Shown in pieces: positions 54,107-63,458 of a stretch of DNA of 64,000 nt (position 1 is the first letter of the stretch; every line of letters begins with the position of its first letter). A model generated the notes under the pieces. That model had not been told where the DNA came from, ran no database searches, and saw nothing but the letters and a program-made list of their open reading frames with translations. The stretch comes from Natronomonas sp. CBA1123 (lineage in GTDB: Archaea > Halobacteriota > Halobacteria > Halobacteriales > Haloarculaceae), in NCBI RefSeq assembly GCF_009741925.1, contig NZ_WPCC01000003.1, forward strand, positions 84,850-148,849, read 5' to 3'. The position numbers were made by a program, and so were the translations under genes.

Positions 54107-55192
54107 TCACTCCATCGGGTCGAAGATGTCGGGGTTCTCCGGCCCTTCCGCGGAGACCACCGCGAGGGCGCCCTTGCGGGCGACCCGCGAGAGCGCGTGG
54201 TCGACGAGTTTGAAGTCCCCGGGCACGGGGAACGACATCGTCGCGACACAGGCGCTTCCGGGGAGGACGGGCGTCGTCTGGACGTAGCGCATCGGTTCGC
54301 TGGCGAGGGCACCTTGCTCCCAGACTTCGTCCCACACCGACCCGATGGGGTGGAAACTGCTGAAGAGGTTCGGGCCGCCGACGCCGTAGAAGATGCGGGC
54401 CGTCTCGCCGGTCCGGACGTTCATCTCGGCGTAGTTGTCGGGCGTGATGGCGTACTTCTCGCCGTTCATGAGGACGTAGGTGGGGTCCTCCATCGCCATC
54501 CGCTCGAAGTCGAACTCGTGGTGGCCCTTCTGTCCAGTCGTGCCGTTCGTGTACAGTTCGTGTTGGCCGAGGTAGAACTCGTGGTCGACCGGCGGCAGCC
54601 CCTCCTCGGGTTCGACGAGGATGAGGCCGAACATCCCACTGGAGATGTGGTAGTCGACGTTCGCTACCGCACAGTGGTAGATGAACGCGCCGGGGTAGGT
54701 CACTTTGAATCGGAGATGTGCCTCCTCGCCGGGGGCGACGTTCGTCGCCTCCGCACCACCGCCCGGCCCGCGGGCAGCGTGGAAGTCGACGTTGTGGACC
54801 ATCGAACTGTCTTCGGGGTTGCGGATGGTGAGGTCGACGGTGTCGCCCACGCGGGTGCGGACGAGCGGGCCCGGAACCTGCCCGTCGAAGGTCATGTAGG
54901 TGAACGTGACGCCGGGTTCGACTTCCGCGACGACTTCCCGGGTCTCGAGTTCCACTTCGACGGTGGCGGGACTCGACCGCGTAATCGGTGCGGGGATGTC
55001 CCGGGGGTCGGCGGCGATTCGGTCGACGTCGACGGGCTTGGCCTCGTCGAGCTCCTCCTCAGTCTGGAGCGCCAGCGGGCTTGTTTGAACGTCCTCGGTC
55101 GTCAGCGAGCCGACCGTGCAGCCTGCGAGAGCCATCGCGCCGCCGAGTCCGGCGGTCTGCAAAACGCGTCGTCGAGTGGTCGTGGGCATCAT
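54107..55192 (-). CDS. nirK: Copper-containing nitrite reductase NirK
   Basis: 361 aa. Tat lipoprotein signal TTTRRRVLQTAGLGGAMALAGC (Cys25). Two cupredoxin domains with a complete copper set: type 1 His133, Cys174, His182, Met187; type 2 His138, His173, His332; catalytic Asp136 (HNVDFH) and His281 (SSFHPIG). The loop YHCAVANVDYHISSGM is longer and different from the bacterial one. Reduces nitrite to nitric oxide outside the membrane, probably taking electrons from the halocyanin encoded divergently 112 bp away. A palindromic GATATATATC at 55226-55235 is probably its TATA region. A Met one codon later could also start it. Confidence 0.96.
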   Translation of the reverse strand: MMPTTTRRRVLQTAGLGGAMALAGCTVGSLTTEDVQTSPLALQTEEELDEAKPVDVDRIAADPRDIPAPITRSSPATVEVELETREVVAEVEPGVTFTYMTFDGQVPGPLVRTRVGDTVDLTIRNPEDSSMVHNVDFHAARGPGGGAEATNVAPGEEAHLRFKVTYPGAFIYHCAVANVDYHISSGMFGLILVEPEEGLPPVDHEFYLGQHELYTNGTTGQKGHHEFDFERMAMEDPTYVLMNGEKYAITPDNYAEMNVRTGETARIFYGVGGPNLFSSFHPIGSVWDEVWEQGALASEPMRYVQTTPVLPGSACVATMSFPVPGDFKLVDHALSRVARKGALAVVSAEGPENPDIFDPME

Positions 55193-55225
55193 TGTTCTGC
55201 TCTATTACGTCATAGGATACGTTAT

Positions 55226-55283
55226 GATATATATCGAAAACCAGTTTCTCGGGCCCATAGAATCCGCTTATACGGTTATATTT
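55226..55283. promoter_or_regulatory. Divergent nirK-halocyanin promoter region
   Basis: GATATATATC (55226-55235, a perfect palindrome) lies about 38 bp upstream of nirK on the minus strand. GTTATATTT (55275-55283) is centred about 26 bp before the halocyanin ATG on the plus strand. The two genes can thus be switched together, as expected for an anaerobic denitrification regulator. Confidence 0.4.
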
Positions 55284-55304
55284 GAAACATACGTTTGCTA
55301 ATGT

Positions 55305-56324
55305 ATGACCGAAACGACTACGGGCCGACCGCTCGGCCGCCGACGGTTTTTGCAGACGACTGCCCTCGCGGCGGGCGGGACGGCGCTGGTCGCCGCCCAC
55401 CCTGCGGCCGCTCAGGCCGACGCTGACTTCGAGGAGTGGTTCGGCAACGTCTCGAACTACGAGGGCATCGTCGACATGCGCGGCGCGGAGACGGTGTCGG
55501 TCGCCGTCGGTGCGGAGGGCAACGGCGGCGGGTTCGCCTTCGAACCCGCCGCGGTCAGGGTCGACCCCGGAACGGAGGTGACCTGGGAGTGGACCGGCGA
55601 GGGTGGTGTCCACAACGTCGCCGCGGAGGACGGGAGCTACGAGAGCGAGATGGTTACCGACGCCGGCGAGACGTTCGCCCACGCCTTCGACGGCGAGGGC
55701 GTTTCGCTGTACGCGTGTACCCCCCACAAGGCGATGGGAATGAAAGCGGCCATCGTCGCCGGCGACATCGACGTCGGTGCATCCACGGCCGCCCCGGATT
55801 ACGTTCCGCAAGAGCCGGAGTACGATGGCTGGTTCGACGGTGTCGACAACTTCGAGGGGACCGTCGACATGCGGGGTCGAGAGGAGGTCCGAATCGCCGT
55901 CGACACTGACGACAGCGGTGCCCCTGTCTTCTCTCCGCCGGCGGTCCACGTCGACCCCGGAACGCGGGTGCTCTGGGAGTGGTCCGGCGACACCGCCCAC
56001 GCCGTCGCGGCAGCCGATGGGAGCTACACCGGTCCCGAGCAGTCGAGTGGGATGTGGGGACTGGCGTTCGACGGCACCGGCATCAGCAAGTACGCCTGCT
56101 CGTTCCACGGCGACGGCGGGATGCGCGGCGCCGTCGTCGTCGGGAACATCTTCGAGGGAGTTCGCGAACTGACCGTCGAACAGGTGTCGCTACTGGGGGT
56201 GTACGGCGCGGCCCTGCTGTCGCCGCTCGCCCTCGGCGTCCTCATGTGGGTGCGGTCGTGGTACGGCGCGGCCGAGGAAACGGAGACGCTGCCATCCAGA
56301 GCACCACCCAACTCGGGCGTGTAG
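55305..56324 (+). CDS. Halocyanin with two blue-copper domains and C-terminal membrane anchor
   Basis: 339 aa. Tat signal LGRRRFLQTTALAAGGTALVAA cut near AQA (no lipobox). Two plastocyanin-like domains: residues ~42-155 with His103, Cys138, His141 and Met144/146; residues ~172-282 with His232, Cys265, His268 and Met273. A single membrane helix follows at ~294-316 (VSLLGVYGAALLSPLALGVLMWV). Extracellular, membrane-tethered electron carrier; two domains in series may relay electrons to NirK, encoded divergently. The tail of about 20 residues is cytoplasmic and acidic. Confidence 0.93.
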   Translation: MTETTTGRPLGRRRFLQTTALAAGGTALVAAHPAAAQADADFEEWFGNVSNYEGIVDMRGAETVSVAVGAEGNGGGFAFEPAAVRVDPGTEVTWEWTGEGGVHNVAAEDGSYESEMVTDAGETFAHAFDGEGVSLYACTPHKAMGMKAAIVAGDIDVGASTAAPDYVPQEPEYDGWFDGVDNFEGTVDMRGREEVRIAVDTDDSGAPVFSPPAVHVDPGTRVLWEWSGDTAHAVAAADGSYTGPEQSSGMWGLAFDGTGISKYACSFHGDGGMRGAVVVGNIFEGVRELTVEQVSLLGVYGAALLSPLALGVLMWVRSWYGAAEETETLPSRAPPNSGV

Positions 56325-56414
56325 GCGTCTTTTCTGGCGGGTCACCTCCACGCCCGGACGCCCGAGACACACGAGCAACTGGGGTTTGATACGGAATCAC
56401 ACCGTAGGTACTCC

Positions 56415-57851
56415 ATGGAAGAATTCGATTTCGTCGTCATCGGCTCGGGGTCAGGACTCGACGTGGCCAACGCCGCCGCCAACCAAGGGCAGTCGGTCGC
56501 CGTCGTCGAAAAGGGCCCCCTTGGCGGGACGTGTCTCAACCGCGGCTGTATTCCCTCGAAACACCTGCTGTATCACGCGGACGTACTCGAAACCATCGAG
56601 CGGGCCGGGGAGTTCCACATCGACGCCGAGGTGAACGACGTCGAGTTCGCCGAAATCGTCCGGTCGGTCAACGAGGAGGTCTCAGAGGACGCCGAGTCGA
56701 TTCGACGTGGACTGCGCTCGTCGTCCCGACACGAACTGTTCGAGGGCGAGGGCCGGTTCGTCGACGACCGAACCCTCGAAATCTCAGGTGGCAACGACGA
56801 GGGGGCGCGACTCCGGGGTGAAACGGTGCTCATCGCGGCGGGGACGCGCCCGGGCGTTCCGAACATCGACGGCATCGAGTCGGTCGAGTACCTGACGAGC
56901 ACCGAAGCCCTCCAGTTGGAGACGCCGCCGGACCATCTCGTCATCGTCGGCGGCGGCTACATCGCAGCGGAACTCGGCCACTTCTTCGGGACGTTCGGCA
57001 GCGACGTGACCATCGTCGGCCGCCGGCCGAACCTGCTTCCCGACGCCGACGAGGAGGTCGCGGCGGCGTTCACCGAGCGCTACGCCGACCGCTTCACCGT
57101 CCACACCGGCCACGCGGCGACGGCCGTCAGCGACGACGGCGACTCGGTGACCGTCGAGGCCAAACCCTACGAGTACGGTGACGACGGCGGCATCGTCGAA
57201 GACGCCGACCCCGTCACCGCGACCGGTGACGAACTACTCGTCGCCGCGGGCCGCGTCCCGAACACCGACACGCTGAACGTCGAGGCGGCGGGCGTCGAGA
57301 CCGACGAGCGGGGGTTCGTCGAAACCGACGAATACCTGCGGACGACCGCAGACGGCGTGTGGGCGCTTGGCGACATCGTCGGGGAGTACCTGCTGAAACA
57401 CAGCGCTAACCACGAAGCGCAGGCGGTCGCCCGGAACCTCTTCGGCGAGGAGCTCCAGGCGGTCGACTACGAGGCGATGCCGTTCGCCGTCTTCGCCTCG
57501 CCGGAAGTCGCCGGCGTCGGAGCGACGGAAAGCGACCTCCGAGGCGACGGCGTCGAGTACGCCACCCGGACGTACCCCTACGACAAAACTGCCCGCGGGA
57601 GCGCCATGCGTGCCGAGGGGTTCGTGAAGGTGCTCATCGACCTCGACGGGGAGATACTCGGCTGTCACATCGTCGGTCCCGAAGCGTCGAACCTGATTCA
57701 GGAGGTCGTCGTCGCGATGAAAGCGGGGTCCGGGACGGTTCGGGACATCCGCGAGTCGGTTCACATCCACCCGGCGCTGTCCGAGGTGGTCCAGCGGGCG
57801 TTCGCCGGGCAGTTCACCCGCCCGGACGACGCCCACGGCCACGACCACTGA
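56415..57851 (+). CDS. Dihydrolipoyl dehydrogenase-like flavoprotein disulfide reductase
   Basis: 478 aa. FAD motif VVIGSGSGLDVANAAANQG, redox-active disulfide Cys40/Cys45 in GGTCLNRGCIPSKHLLYHAD, NAD motif VIVGGGYIAAELGHFFGTFG, second FAD motif VWALGDIVGEYLLKHSANHEAQ, and the C-terminal HIHPALSEV base. Also like mycothione or mercuric reductases, but no metal-binding Cys pair at the tail (it ends with a His-rich AHGHDH). It is not linked to a 2-oxoacid dehydrogenase here, so its substrate may be a low-molecular thiol or lipoylated protein used in redox defence. Confidence 0.88.
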   Translation: MEEFDFVVIGSGSGLDVANAAANQGQSVAVVEKGPLGGTCLNRGCIPSKHLLYHADVLETIERAGEFHIDAEVNDVEFAEIVRSVNEEVSEDAESIRRGLRSSSRHELFEGEGRFVDDRTLEISGGNDEGARLRGETVLIAAGTRPGVPNIDGIESVEYLTSTEALQLETPPDHLVIVGGGYIAAELGHFFGTFGSDVTIVGRRPNLLPDADEEVAAAFTERYADRFTVHTGHAATAVSDDGDSVTVEAKPYEYGDDGGIVEDADPVTATGDELLVAAGRVPNTDTLNVEAAGVETDERGFVETDEYLRTTADGVWALGDIVGEYLLKHSANHEAQAVARNLFGEELQAVDYEAMPFAVFASPEVAGVGATESDLRGDGVEYATRTYPYDKTARGSAMRAEGFVKVLIDLDGEILGCHIVGPEASNLIQEVVVAMKAGSGTVRDIRESVHIHPALSEVVQRAFAGQFTRPDDAHGHDH

Positions 57852-57934
57852 CCGGCCGTGACTTTTGCCGCGTGGTTCCGACGACACACGACCGACTCGG
57901 CCTTTTGTACCGACTCGACGTATCAATCTCCGTA

Positions 57935-58291
57935 ATGACGAACGCAGCAATCGTGATTCTCGCAGGCACCGAATCCCACGCCGACCGCGGCCGACTCGTC
58001 AACGGCCTCGAAGCGGCCAAGGAGTTCGCCGAAGCCGACGGCGACGACGTCGAATTGATTTTCGACGGCGCCGGCACCCAGTGGGTGCCCGAACTGGAGG
58101 ACGAAGACCACCGACACCACGATCTGTATCTGTCGGTTCGGGAGGACACCTCGGTCTGTGATTTCTGTTCCGGGGCCTTCGGCGTCGACGAGGCAGTCCA
58201 CGACTCCGGCGTCGTCGTCGCCGACGAGAACGACGGCCATCCGAGCATCCGCTCGCTCGTCGACGACGATTACGAAATCATCACCTTCTAA
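57935..58291 (+). CDS. DsrE-family protein
   Basis: 118 aa from MTNAAIVILAGTESHADRGRL; an upstream in-frame ATG at 57872 lacks support. The fold pattern is VNGLEAAKEFAEADGDDVELIFDGAGTQWVPELEDEDHRHH and a C-terminal CDFCSGAFGVDEAV with Cys75 and Cys78. DsrE-like proteins carry sulfur or act in thiol redox. It follows the disulfide reductase gene on the same strand after about 80 bp, so the CxxC may be a substrate of that flavoprotein. Confidence 0.82.
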   Translation: MTNAAIVILAGTESHADRGRLVNGLEAAKEFAEADGDDVELIFDGAGTQWVPELEDEDHRHHDLYLSVREDTSVCDFCSGAFGVDEAVHDSGVVVADENDGHPSIRSLVDDDYEIITF

Positions 58292-58294
58292 CGC

Positions 58295-58726
58295 TCACTC
58301 GACCGTTCGGCGTCCGACGACCGACTCCATCTCCAACTCGAAGAGGCTGAAGTCGACGGCTTCGACGGCTTCGTCGAACAGCCGGAACGGCGGGAACCAC
58401 TCCCGCAGTGTCGCCTCCTCGACGTCGCTTTCGAACTCGCGTACGGGACCGCGGACCTGAATGCTCCAGGAATCGGCCGTCGAGGCGTCGAATACGACGA
58501 ACGTCGCCGTCTCGGTCGTCTCCAGAAACCCCCGTTTTTCGCTGTCGTCGTCGTGGCCGCTCACCCTGAGCAACAGGCGGTCCCCGTCGTAGTGGTAACT
58601 CAACGGCACCGCGTAGGCATCGTCGCTATCGGCCAACCCCAACACCCCGTGTTCGCCGAGTCGAAGGAACTCATCGAGTTCGGCGTCGGTCATCCCGACG
58701 GTGTAGACGTAGTCGACGTGTTTCAT
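58295..58726 (-). CDS. FMN-binding split-barrel (pyridoxamine 5'-phosphate oxidase-like) protein
   Basis: 143 aa. MTDAELDEFLRLGEHGVLGLADSDDAYAVPLSYHYDGDRLLLRV matches the N-terminal half of such barrels, then TFVVFDASTADSWSIQVRGPVREF. Start is either MKHVDYVYTVG or the Met at residue 12. Closely related to the C-terminal domain of the fusion protein at 52978, so two copies of this barrel flank the denitrification genes. Function unknown; flavin- or heme-binding is expected. Confidence 0.82.
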   Translation of the reverse strand: MKHVDYVYTVGMTDAELDEFLRLGEHGVLGLADSDDAYAVPLSYHYDGDRLLLRVSGHDDDSEKRGFLETTETATFVVFDASTADSWSIQVRGPVREFESDVEEATLREWFPPFRLFDEAVEAVDFSLFELEMESVVGRRTVE

Positions 58727-58790
58727 GCGGCTAGTACCACCCCCAGTCGCTTAAGCGGGTCCCCGATTGGGGCGCGGCATCGACTACCTG

Positions 58791-60838
58791 TCACTCCCGG
58801 CGAATTTCAACCGTCACCGCGCTGTGTTTGTACTCGGGAATCTTCGCGACGGGGTCCAAGGTGTCGCCGGTGAGCCGATTGATGAGGGGGTCGGCGTAGT
58901 GAAACGTCGCGAAGACGGTCCCGCGGCGAACCGCCGGGGTGAGGTCGGCCTCGATGGTCACCGACCCCCGTTCGCTTTCGACGCGAACCCTATCGCCGTC
59001 GGCGATGTCGCGCCGCTCGGCGTCGTCGGGGTGTATCTGCAGAACGTCCTCGCCGCGCATGCGAACGAGCGTCTCCGACCGCCGCGTGAGCGCGCCGCTG
59101 TTGAAATGCTGGAGCACTCGCCCGGTGGTCAACACGAGTTCGTCGTCGGCAACCGGGTCGACGGGGTCGACGTGTTCGACCGCCCGGAGGTCGGCGGTTC
59201 GACGCCCGGATTCGAACTGCTCAGCGTGAAGGACGCCGATGCCCTCCTCGGCATCCGCTGGAAACGGCCACCGCTGGCTTCCCGTTCCGATACCGTCGTA
59301 GGACATGCCGGCGTACTGTGGCAGCACTTCGGTGAGTTCCTCGAAGACGGCCTCAGGACCGTCGTAATCGAAACGGACGCCATCGTCGGTCAGTCGCTCG
59401 CCGAGTTCACACAGCACCTCGAGGTCGAGGCGGGCGTCGCCGGGCGGGTCGGTGTTGGGTCGCATCCGCATGACCTGCCGGTCGGTGTTGGTGACGGTGC
59501 CGGCCTTTTCGGCCCACGCGCTGCCCGGGAGAATCACGTCGGCGTACTCGGCGGTTTCGGTCTCGAAGAGGTCCAATACGACCAGACAGTCCAACTGGTC
59601 GAACCGTTCGCGGACGCGGTCGGCGTTCGGTTCGGTCACCGCCGGGTTCTCGCCGAACACGAACGCTCCGCGTATCGAATCGCCGAAGGCGTGGGTCATC
59701 TCGACTTCGGTGAGTCCCGGTTCGGCCGGCGGTCGGAATCCCCACACGTCGGTCACGGCGTCGCGGGCCTCGGCGTCGCCGACCGACCGATAGCCGGGCA
59801 GGACGTTCGGCAGCGCACCCACGTCGCCCGCGCCCTGGACGTTGTTCTGGCCGCGAAGCGGATTCACGCCCGTCCCGCGCTCGCCGACGTTGCCGGTCAA
59901 AAGGGCCAAGTTCAACAGCGCGTGGACGTTGTCGGTGCCGCAGTGGTGTTGGCTCATCCCCATCCCGGTGAAAATCGCCGCCCGGTCGGCCTCGGCGTAC
60001 GCGCGGGCGGCCGCCCGGAGGTCGTCGGGGTCGACGCCCGCCAGCCGGGCGTGTCGTCGACAACAACACCCTCGAGGAACTCGACGAACGCATCGAGCCC
60101 CTCGACGCGCGTTTCGAGGAACGACTCGTCCGTGAGGCCTTCCTCGAGTATCACCTTCGCGACGGCGTTGAGCAGCGGGATGTCGAACCCCGGTTTGACC
60201 GGCAGGTGGTGTGTGGCCGCCTTCGTGGTGTCGTTCTCTCGTGGGTCGACGTGAATCAGTTCGGTTCCGTCCCGAACCGCGGGCAGGAGATACGACCGGA
60301 AGATGATGGGGTGTTGCTCGGCAGGGTTCGCGCCGGCGACGAGGTAGGCGTCGGCCTCTCGGAGGTCATCGAGGGTGTTCGTCATCGCGCCGGCGCCGAA
60401 GCGCTCGCCCATGGCAGCGACCGTCGAGGAGTGACACAACCGCGCGCAGTTGTCGACGTTGTTCGTCCCGAGCGCCCGCGCCAGTTTCTGGAGGACGTAG
60501 TTCTCCTCGTTGGTGCAGTTCGAGGAGGCGAAAAACCCCAGCGCGTCGGGACCGTCGGTTTCGACGATTTCCGAGAAGGCCTCCGTAACCTCCTCCAGGG
60601 CCGTCTCCCAGGAGACGGGGACGAACGTCTCGCCGTCGCGGACGAGTGGCGTGGTCAGGCGGTCCTCGTGGTCGACGATTTCCCACGCCGCCGCTCCCTT
60701 CGGACAGATTTCCCCGCGGGTGTTGACGGGGCCCTTCCAGCCGGTCGCCTTCCCCGAATCCGGGTTGTACGTGATGCCACAGCCGACACCACAGTACGGA
60801 CAGATGCTTTCACGTGGCTGTGTGGGTCGATTTGACAC
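58791..60838 (-). pseudogene. Formate dehydrogenase-type molybdopterin oxidoreductase, frameshifted
   Basis: The N-terminal frame (MSNRPTQPRESICPYCGVGCG) has a [4Fe-4S] set Cys13, Cys16, Cys20, Cys45 and a molybdenum-ligand segment NCARLCHSSTVAAM (Cys135, His136), typical of formate dehydrogenase alpha with Cys instead of Sec. It loses frame near 60030-60045 after VDDTPGWRA. The other frame continues VDPDDLRAAARAYAEADRAA, then TGMGMSQHHCGTDNVHALL and NPLRGQNNVQGAGDVGALPN to a normal C-terminal MopB domain. One or two bases changed would mend it. About 680 residues in total. Oxidises formate or a similar donor. No beta or gamma subunit is beside it. Confidence 0.87.
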
Positions 60839-60919
60839 ACGTCTAAATCGGCGTCACTCAACATTAGTGTTCACGCTCGACGGGTTACCCAACCGACAAA
60901 AACCGACCGCGAACCGACG

Positions 60920-61135
60920 CTATTCGTCGGCGGTGCTGATTCCCAGCAGGCGGTACAGCGGACAGAGGCCGGTCACGCTCGTCCCGACGAGGACCGCCCC
61001 GACGACGAGCGCGATGATGCCTGCCGTCAAGCCGAGCTCGAGAACGTTTGCGACGGCCGCGATACCGACGGCCGCGAGTAGTGCGCCAACCGCGAGCCGA
61101 ACCCGTCCGTCGAGTACGCCGATATTTCGCTTCAT
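60920..61135 (-). CDS. Small DUF2892 (YgaP-like) membrane protein
   Basis: 71 aa from MKRNIGVLDGRVRLAVGALLAAVG, with two membrane helices (LAVGALLAAVGIAAVANVL, TAGIIALVVGAVLVGTSVTGL) and the family ending CPLYRLLGISTADE. The open frame upstream of this Met overlaps the M20 gene and is not used. DUF2892 modules accompany rhodanese or sulfur/redox proteins in many prokaryotes; its role here is unknown. Confidence 0.82.
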   Translation of the reverse strand: MKRNIGVLDGRVRLAVGALLAAVGIAAVANVLELGLTAGIIALVVGAVLVGTSVTGLCPLYRLLGISTADE

Positions 61136-61187
61136 GCACAATAATACGCACGCAACGATGTTAAAGATGGCCCTGCCAGCAGCCTGT

Positions 61188-62438
61188 TCACGGTTCCTCC
61201 GTGTCGGCCCAGACGGCGGGGAGCCGCGCGTAGACGGCCGCGTTGGTCGCGAGCGCGTCGACCGTGGTGTACTCGTCAACGGCGTGAACCGTGTCGTTTC
61301 CGGCCGCGAACTCGACGGTCGGAACGCCCGCGTTTCGGAGTTTCTTCGCGTCGCCGCCGCCGGTCGCACTCCGGCGGTACACCCGCTGGCCGGTCACGGT
61401 TTCCGCAGTCGAGGCGACGGCGTCGACGAGCGGGCTGTCGGGCGGCTCTGCGGTCCCGACGCTCCAGGAGACCTCCGCAACCGTGACGCCGTCACACGTC
61501 GCGACGCACTCTCGAATCTCCGAGAGGACATCGGGCGTCTGTACCCCCGCCGTCAGCCGGATGTCGATTTCGGCCGTCGCGGATTGTGGGACGCTGTTTA
61601 TCGCCTCACCGCCTTCGATGGTTCCGAGATTAATCGAGGGGAACGAAAAGAGGGCACGAGCCGTCTCGGCGCCCATCGTCGGCGCGTAGTACTCGATGGA
61701 CTCCTCCAGTATCGGTTCGACCGTGGCGTCGATGTCGAGTTCCCGTTGCCCGAACCGCTCCCGAAGCGTCGTTACGGCACCGTACAGGCGGTCGATGGCG
61801 TTGTCGCCGAGAACCGGCCGCGACCCGTGGGCGGCCTCGCCGGTCGCCTCCAGCGTCAACCAGATGCTCCCGCGGTCGGCGACGACGACGGAGTATCGCC
61901 CCGCCGAGCAGGTCGGTTCGCCGATGACGCAGGCGTCGGCGTCGAGGCGGTCGGCCGCCAACAGCGCCGGCAGTCCCGCGTCGCCGCCGACCTCCTCGTC
62001 GCTGACGAACGCGAACAGGAGGTCGACCGGCGGGTCGCCGTCGGCTTCGACGAACGCCCGCAGCGCGAGCAGCATCGCAGCCAGCGGCCCCTTCATGTCG
62101 GTCGCGCCACGGCCGTAGATGCGGTCGTCGACTCGCTCGCCGAGGGGGTCGTACTCCCAGGTTTCGGCGTCGAACGGCACCGTATCGAGGTGACCGTTGA
62201 AACAGAACGTCCGGTCGCTGTTACCCGGAATTCGTACGAGGAGGTTCGGCTTCGCGGGGTCGACCGCGAACCGTTCGGTTTCGACGCCCAATCCGTCGAG
62301 TTCCGATTCGATGCTCTCGACGAGCGCGCGCGTGTTGCCTGGCGGGTTCGACGTGTCGACGGCGAGTGTGTCGAGCGTCGTCCGCACCAGCTCCGACCGG
62401 TTCTCGGCAACGTACGTCGCAGGGTCGCTGTGAGTCAT
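61188..62438 (-). CDS. M20-family metallopeptidase (ArgE/DapE type)
   Basis: 416 aa. Metal and catalytic motifs: NGHLDTVPF (His83, Asp85), GRGATDMKGPLAAML (Asp114) and VSDEEVGGDAG (Glu148 catalytic, Glu149). A lid domain follows with GSIWLTLEATGEAAHGSRP. Di-zinc cytoplasmic hydrolase of N-acyl amino acids or succinyl-diaminopimelate-like compounds. The exact substrate is not readable. No link to the denitrification genes is evident beyond neighbourhood. Confidence 0.9.
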   Translation of the reverse strand: MTHSDPATYVAENRSELVRTTLDTLAVDTSNPPGNTRALVESIESELDGLGVETERFAVDPAKPNLLVRIPGNSDRTFCFNGHLDTVPFDAETWEYDPLGERVDDRIYGRGATDMKGPLAAMLLALRAFVEADGDPPVDLLFAFVSDEEVGGDAGLPALLAADRLDADACVIGEPTCSAGRYSVVVADRGSIWLTLEATGEAAHGSRPVLGDNAIDRLYGAVTTLRERFGQRELDIDATVEPILEESIEYYAPTMGAETARALFSFPSINLGTIEGGEAINSVPQSATAEIDIRLTAGVQTPDVLSEIRECVATCDGVTVAEVSWSVGTAEPPDSPLVDAVASTAETVTGQRVYRRSATGGGDAKKLRNAGVPTVEFAAGNDTVHAVDEYTTVDALATNAAVYARLPAVWADTEEP

Positions 62439-62555
62439 CGTGTAGTGTGGTACCGTCGGTGCTGCGACACAGTCATCCGATAGAGGTGCTGGTGGTACGT
62501 CAGCGCTTCGACGGTTCTGGCGGCGGATTCGAAGGCCGTGGAGCGACCGGGTGCC

Positions 62556-63458
62556 CTACAGTCGGCGCCGGGAGACCAACAGGCCGGCCGCGGCCACCGG
62601 GAGGACACACCACGCGAGGAGCGCGGCGATGAGTCCCGGCGTCGAAAGCCCCGTCGCCGAGAGGATGGCCGCGAACCCGCTTCCCGCGGTCGTTCCCAGC
62701 TGGCTCAACACGAGCACGCGGAAGATGCTCGCGGGGTTGGTGAGGACGAACAGGCTTAGCACCGCCTTCGGCAACTCGAAGGCCGCGACGACGCCCAGCG
62801 CCAGCAGGTCGTGGACGAGGACGAACCACACCCACACGAGCAACACGCCGCCGAGGGCGTGGGTCTTCTCGCGGGCCAGCGTCGAGACGAGCACGGCAAT
62901 CGCGAGGAACGCCGCGCCGACGGCGACCGCACCGGCCAGGAAGGCGAGGAACGCCCCCCAGTAAGCGATGCCGAACTCCCGAACGAGCAGAGCGCCGACG
63001 ACGCCGAAGCCCAGCACCGTCGTACCGGCGAGGACGGCGACCCGACCGAGGTACGTCCCGGCGACGACCCGCCATCGTGACACCGGCAGCGAGAAGATGA
63101 CCTCGAGCCAGCCCTCCTCGTCGCGGCCGACGACGGCGTCGTAGCCGAACGCCAGCGCCGACAGCGGCACGAGATACACCGCGAGGCTGGTGAGGCTGGC
63201 GACGACCCGCTCCATCCCCTCGGGGCCGACCGCCGACCCGCTGAACGTCGCGAGCATCGTCCCGAACAGCGCGAACAGCGCCGCCAGCGCCAGCGCCCAC
63301 CGACTCCGCAGCGCGAGTCGGTACTCGGTGACGGCGACGGTGGCTATCTGCCGCAGTCGCGGCTGCTCGCTGGCGGTAGCGGACGCTTCGTGACCGGCCG
63401 CGTAGCCGCCGTCGGGCGTCGGCTCCTCGCGTTGCTCCTCGGGGTTCTCGGCGGTCAT
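62556..63458 (-). CDS. ABC transporter permease, NosY-like
   Basis: 300 aa from MTAENPEEQREEPTPDGGYA. This ATG overlaps the ATPase stop by ATGA; longer open frames upstream lie within the ATPase gene. After a cytoplasmic stretch of about 65 residues there are about six helices (TEYRLALRSRWALALAALFALFGTML, SLAVYLVPLSALAFGYDAVVGRDEEGWLEVIFSLPVSRW, ...LGGVLLVWVWFVLVHDLL). The pattern is that of ABC-2 permeases of the NosY type, which with NosF and NosD supply sulfur/copper maturation to nitrous oxide reductase. Close to nirK, so a nos assignment is likely but not proven. Confidence 0.8.
   Translation of the reverse strand: MTAENPEEQREEPTPDGGYAAGHEASATASEQPRLRQIATVAVTEYRLALRSRWALALAALFALFGTMLATFSGSAVGPEGMERVVASLTSLAVYLVPLSALAFGYDAVVGRDEEGWLEVIFSLPVSRWRVVAGTYLGRVAVLAGTTVLGFGVVGALLVREFGIAYWGAFLAFLAGAVAVGAAFLAIAVLVSTLAREKTHALGGVLLVWVWFVLVHDLLALGVVAAFELPKAVLSLFVLTNPASIFRVLVLSQLGTTAGSGFAAILSATGLSTPGLIAALLAWCVLPVAAAGLLVSRRRL

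Noticed and set aside
54104..55285. 393-codon plus-strand frame across nirK
   Set aside because: Antisense mirror of a GC-rich gene; the minus strand encodes a complete NirK with all copper ligands.
58767..60254. 495-codon plus-strand frame across the molybdoenzyme gene
   Set aside because: Antisense of clear formate dehydrogenase sequence; no recognisable motifs of its own.
60510..62483. 657-codon plus-strand frame
   Set aside because: Runs antisense through the molybdoenzyme, DUF2892 and M20 genes; Arg/Val/Gly-rich composition typical of a shadow frame.
62500..63300. 266-codon Arg/Gly-rich minus-strand frame
   Set aside because: Overlaps the NosY-like permease in another frame; composition is not haloarchaeal protein-like.
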